Shown here: one piece after another, positions 59,727-64,000 of the stretch
How the letters are laid out: the number at the start of each line of letters is the position of its first letter
Position numbering within the stretch: position 1 is the first letter of the stretch
NCBI GenBank assembly: GCA_029207755.1
Contig: JARCOQ010000003.1
Span: 2,320,759-2,384,758 of the forward strand
Direction: 5' to 3'
DNA: 64,000 bases
DNA from: Chamaea fasciata
Lineage: Eukaryota > Chordata > Aves > Passeriformes > Sylviidae
The notes under the pieces: model-generated
Seen by the model: the letters and a program-made list of their open reading frames with translations, nothing else
What the model was told of the DNA's origin: nothing
Database searches by the model: none
Made by a program: the position numbers and the translations under genes

Positions 59727-62700
59727 GCTCTGTTTCTGTGGTGACCTTGGTATTATGTTCTGCAGCTACATCTTTCTGAACTCCTTTGTGCATTCCCTGC
59801 TTTGCAATCTGTTCTGATGACAGGCTTTCAGAAAATACGATTGCTTGCATTATCTACACATGTGTGTATTATCTGTGCATGGTAATGTTCCTTGGGCCGG
59901 TCACCTACATTTCACACTGCACTCTGTAGGTTTTGCAAATAGGTGTAGCCTCTGTCTCCATTCAGACTGCAGTTTGACCTTTGTTTAGCTGGGTTCTTCA
60001 GCAATTTTACTGCTTTGCCATTAGGGAATAATTTTCACTTGCCTTCTACATGCACACTGCGCTTTGAAAAAAAAAAAAAAAGCTGTTTTTCACTGCGACA
60101 GACTCTCAGTTTTGTCTGTCTGTTTATCAATGCTGGGAAGTTTTTTTTTGGTCTGGAGGACTATCACAGAGATGTGTGCAGCATTGCTCTGAAAAAAAGG
60201 GAGCTGAACAGTTGTGATTCCATTCTCATGATACAAGAGACACTCTGGGGGGACTGCAGCTCTCTTTCCCTCTCCCATGTTACATTCAGCAAAATGTGCA
60301 TTCGAGAGGACCGAAATCAATTTGAATTCAGTGAATAGCCATAAAGATTTTAGTTTTCCTGAAACTAGAAAACTGTTTTCAATCACTCTATAACCTAAAG
60401 GACTTTAGACAACCCAAAACACTTGGGTTTAGGACTAGCCAAAATCTTAATTTTTCATGTTAGCAAAAGAAACATTTCATGTTTCAGGTCAAACCAATCT
60501 TTATTTTTGATTCAGCCACAAGATCAAAAGCAACACAGTTAATCACGGCTCTGATAACTTCTATTGCTACTCCTCAACTTGCTAACTAGTCGAAAATAAA
60601 ATTCCCATGAATTATTTTTACACTGCTACGTAAGGCTAGAGAAAATGGTCTCAGCTGATCTCTTGTTCTCTCTAAAGAACCAAGAATACCCCTTTCTTGG
60701 GTGGTATTCCTCACAGAGCATTCAAACAACTTACTGGGAGTTTACAATCTACTTCACTTCTCCCACTGGAGCCCACAGTAAGTCTTGGGGTTTGGGATTC
60801 ACAGGTTTCATTTTATTTTGTCTGGCAAAACATACTTGAGACTGGCTTCTAGCAATATCAAGGGAAAAAAAAGGAAACACTTTGGGTAGCATTCCAGCTG
60901 TATCCACTGATACACAGGCGGCATGGAGTGATGTGTGAGAACACAGAACATCAAAATCTCTACTACTGCCCCATGCAGAGCCATATAAAAACTGATGGTG
61001 AAGTGAGCCTGACCAGAAGGCAGCCCTCAGATCTCAGCTGCAGCCCCCTGAATTCAACCAGATCCCATGGAAGGTTAAGGTCTACTTCAATACCAATAAA
61101 ATCTCTTTCCAAAGACCCAAGGCACCAGGGAAAGACCACTGGCTGCAGTCTCCAGCCTGCACACAGCCTCGGCATCACTGCAGGTCAAGAAAGCTGACTT
61201 TTTTCCTTTGTCACAGTCAGCAACAAAACCCAGAAAATTACTTCTACTGCCAACTATTCTTTCCACAGGCATCAAAACACCAAAGGGACTCTGTGGACTT
61301 GTAGACTGCTTAGCCAGAAGTTTGTCTTGACTTCCTGGAACAGAGAGGACACAGAGGGGCTCTGCACCTTCAGTGGTTCTTGGTGAAGCCAGAAACACAC
61401 GTCATGAGCATGATGCACTGGAGTTACACAATCAAATTAAATGCTGTACTGGGTATCCAGTCTCCTCCTCACCATCCCCCCTAACACACACAGTGGGAAA
61501 ACCTACTTAAAGAGGTCCCAGAGATCCCTCAGTAACCCAAGTTCTGGTTCCCATTAAAAGGGAAAGTCTTCTTCATGGTATTCCCTTCTTCAGGGACAAG
61601 AGGCTCAAGGGCATCAAGCCAGAAAAATGGCACAACTTGTCTTCCCGGTGAGCCGCCTGCCTTGTACAGTGTGGCTGTGCTGGAAGGAGGCACAGGCAGA
61701 GCAGATCTGAGCTGATGCTCAGCACAGATGTGACACTGGCCCCACACACAGCTTCTGCTGCCTGTGCCTGTAAAGGTGCCAGGGCTGGACACAGCAAAGT
61801 ACCCCAGGGTGAGGGGAAAGCCCCCAGGGATTTTCAAGCCACAGCTGCTACACCATTTGTACAGCAGAGAAAGGCCTTAGCTGGTAGAAAGATGCAGAAG
61901 GGGCTGGCAAAGGATTGGAAGCTTTTCCTCGCTGTCCTTTTCTAGGCAGTGGCAGATGATCTTGCTGTCTCAGGTGTCCTGAACAATAGCTATGGAGCCA
62001 GGCCCTGTTTTGGTGGTAGAAAAGGAACTGGCTTTCTGGGGAGAGCCAGAGACAAGCCAAGCCAGTTTCAGACTGTCATTTTTCCCTACTGGCTCATTCT
62101 GTTCAAATCACAAGCTAGAAAAACTGGAAAGGTAAGCAGTCCAAATTAATGGGAACATCAAGTGAACAGGTTTGTTTACACATTGGTTTAACAGGAATAG
62201 GGAGCACAACTCCAGCTTTGGGCACTAGCTTTGCAGACATTCCCTTAACTTACCTTTCTAGCAGAGAAAGCCATATGCAGGCCTGAATTATCCCTGGTCT
62301 GTCCCCCAAAACACATCAGTCTCTTGAAGCTTCATGCTTCAACCCACGACCACAACTCTTATTACTGGATGGCAACATCCATATCCTACCAGCTCACTCT
62401 TCCAACTCCATGTAATTAGAGGGAAAAAAAAAAATCAGGAACACCACAGAGCAGGAAGTTGTCTTTTTCCTCACACTGCTCTTCATGCACTCTTGTTGCC
62501 ACATCTTACCTGGAGCGTTGTATTTGCCCACCGAATTGATATTTTTCCTACAGAAGAAAAAGCAGGTTTTTTTGCAGTCCTACAACTGGTAGGAAATAAT
62601 CGATTTAAGACTAATGATTAAAAAATCCCCAGGTATATATTTATAGTTAATTTCTACCATCGAGCAGACTTCACCAGATGCTCAATTGCATTTCATCCTT

Positions 62701-64000
62701 AAGTGCAAACAAGGGCTCCTGCAGATGAGCCCTTTTCCAGCAGAGCTGCTGCAGATGGGCAGATCGTGGTGTCCTGCTAACTATCCCCGAGACCACTGCG
62801 GTACAATGACTCCACTTGCTGAAAGCAGTAACTTAAAATAAGCACCACAAAGGGAAGAAAAGTGACATGGATCTTGCACATCATTCCCCTTAAATTTTTT
62901 TATTTAAAATATTTTATAAACTGCAGGGTGGAGCCACATTCTGCAGACAGGGAAATCTGAGCATAGTGGTTTTGCTGCAAAAACTCAGCGAAAAGAGGGA
63001 GTGCCTGATAACCCTGTACACACCAAGGGCTGGTCATCCTCACCATATTCCATACGATCAGCAATCCCAGAAGGCAGCTGCTTCTGTGTGCACATCAGAA
63101 ACCTGAACAAGAACATAAATAAGCCAAACTGCCTTGCACACTTCAAAACTACAGCATGACATAACTGCAAGTCATTGTCATGAAAAGTTTAGGGAAAATA
63201 AAACCCCCACCTGCCAAACACAACTCTGTGGTCTACTGCTAAGTTTTAATGACAACTAGTGCGTCTTGGAAAGCTGCTCAATAATAAGGTAGTACATTTT
63301 CCCTCCAGGACCAGAAGCCAGGTACTGTCACTTACCTACACAAAAGGCATACACAGGAAAATACCCCAAAGCCATGTGCCTCATGCAGCAATCAAAATCT
63401 TGGACACCCTCTGCACACATAAATTTGCTCTTATTACAATCTATTTCAGTTGGTCAGCATGCTAAAAATCTCCACTCAAGACCTCTGGCTTTTCCAATTA
63501 AGCTTATAGACAAAAAGTCTATTTTTCTTTTAATGACATTGCCATTTATTGCAAAGCTATGATGAGTTCTTATCTCATTGTGGTGCCCCGTGGTAACTCA
63601 TTATTCACTGAGCTTCACTTTTTGATGTATGATGAACAGCAACATACACTTAAATAGTTCTATTTAAACTGGCCCTATAGTTGAAACAAATCATTCCAAG
63701 AACAGCACTGCATTACACTCAGAAGTTCTCAAAAGCTTAGGCTACGATATTCTTCAGTATTCACAGAGTTTAATATCTTCAAATAGAAATTACTCAAGCT
63801 GATGTATCTCTCATTAAGTCAAAGTTCTTCCAAACCAGAAGAGGATGACTGATAGTCAGAGATTACCAGGGCCAACACAGTGAGAGATCACACTCTCTGT
63901 GGCCACAAGCAAGCCTGAGAGGGCTCAGTCCCCCACAGCCCAAAGGCTGCAAACAACCTCAGCATCCCTGTCCCAGAGCCCAAAATTGCCCCTGGTTCAT

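Larger units (their letters stand above)
47659..64000. other. Intergenic stretch to the right edge, no supported gene
   Basis: AT-rich unique sequence without a convincing gene or recognisable repeat family. Landmarks are a (TGCTC)n run at 50571-50591, (AT)n/(AC)n at 52648-52672, T-rich tracts at 53519-53578, a conserved-looking block with a perfect CRE at 57440-57720, G14 at 57728-57741 and A25 at 59702-59726. All open frames are short (155 codons or fewer) and show no domain. No exon of a neighbouring gene was recognised. Confidence 0.55.

Noticed and set aside
1..64000. CRISPR arrays, operons, prophage or other prokaryotic systems
   Set aside because: No spaced direct repeats, ribosome-binding sites or dense coding; the sequence has vertebrate intron, CpG island and LINE structure.
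1..64000. Endogenous retroviral elements
   Set aside because: I saw no paired LTRs, primer-binding site or gag/pol-like translation.

Overview
This window looks like vertebrate, most probably avian, nuclear DNA. Pointers are one recognisable SERTA-domain gene with an intron-containing layout, remnants of CR1-type LINEs (including the 3' ATTCTRTG octamer), ancient MIR/CORE-SINE-like debris, sparse repeats and many short poly(A)/(T) tracts. I saw no prokaryotic, organellar or viral gene organisation. The bird assignment rests mainly on the CR1 signatures and is an inference.

The only protein-coding gene I can support is SERTAD2 (TRIP-Br2) on the minus strand. Its whole coding sequence (312 codons plus stop) sits in one exon at 2183-3121, with a clear splice acceptor 4 bases before the ATG. 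Positions 1-2182 are the proximal part of a long AT-rich 3' UTR that probably runs off the left edge. It contains an unexpected 180-bp CpG-rich patch with a 16-bp perfect palindrome. Positions 3126 to about 18535 form the large first intron. A strong CpG island at about 18.2-20.0 kb is the promoter/first-exon region, with three good minus-strand splice donors that could give alternative noncoding first exons.

From about 20 kb to 64 kb, upstream of the gene, there is no credible coding gene. This part is a regulatory-looking desert. It holds a second CpG-rich block just upstream of the promoter (20.94-21.31 kb), a small CpG island at 46.39-46.68 kb, several stretches that read like conserved noncoding elements (CpG retention, homeodomain-type TAAT sites, inverted repeats), three CR1 remnants (39.1, 41.0 and 44.3-44.7 kb), two MIR/CORE-SINE-like remnants (31.1-31.4 and 47.3-47.5 kb), an 87-bp tandem duplication at 47.5 kb, and microsatellites and homopolymers.

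Taken together, the window reads as one dosage-sensitive transcriptional co-regulator gene followed by a long upstream region that may carry its distal control elements. Conservation could not be computed here, so every enhancer-like call is a hypothesis. I found no convincing new multi-gene system.
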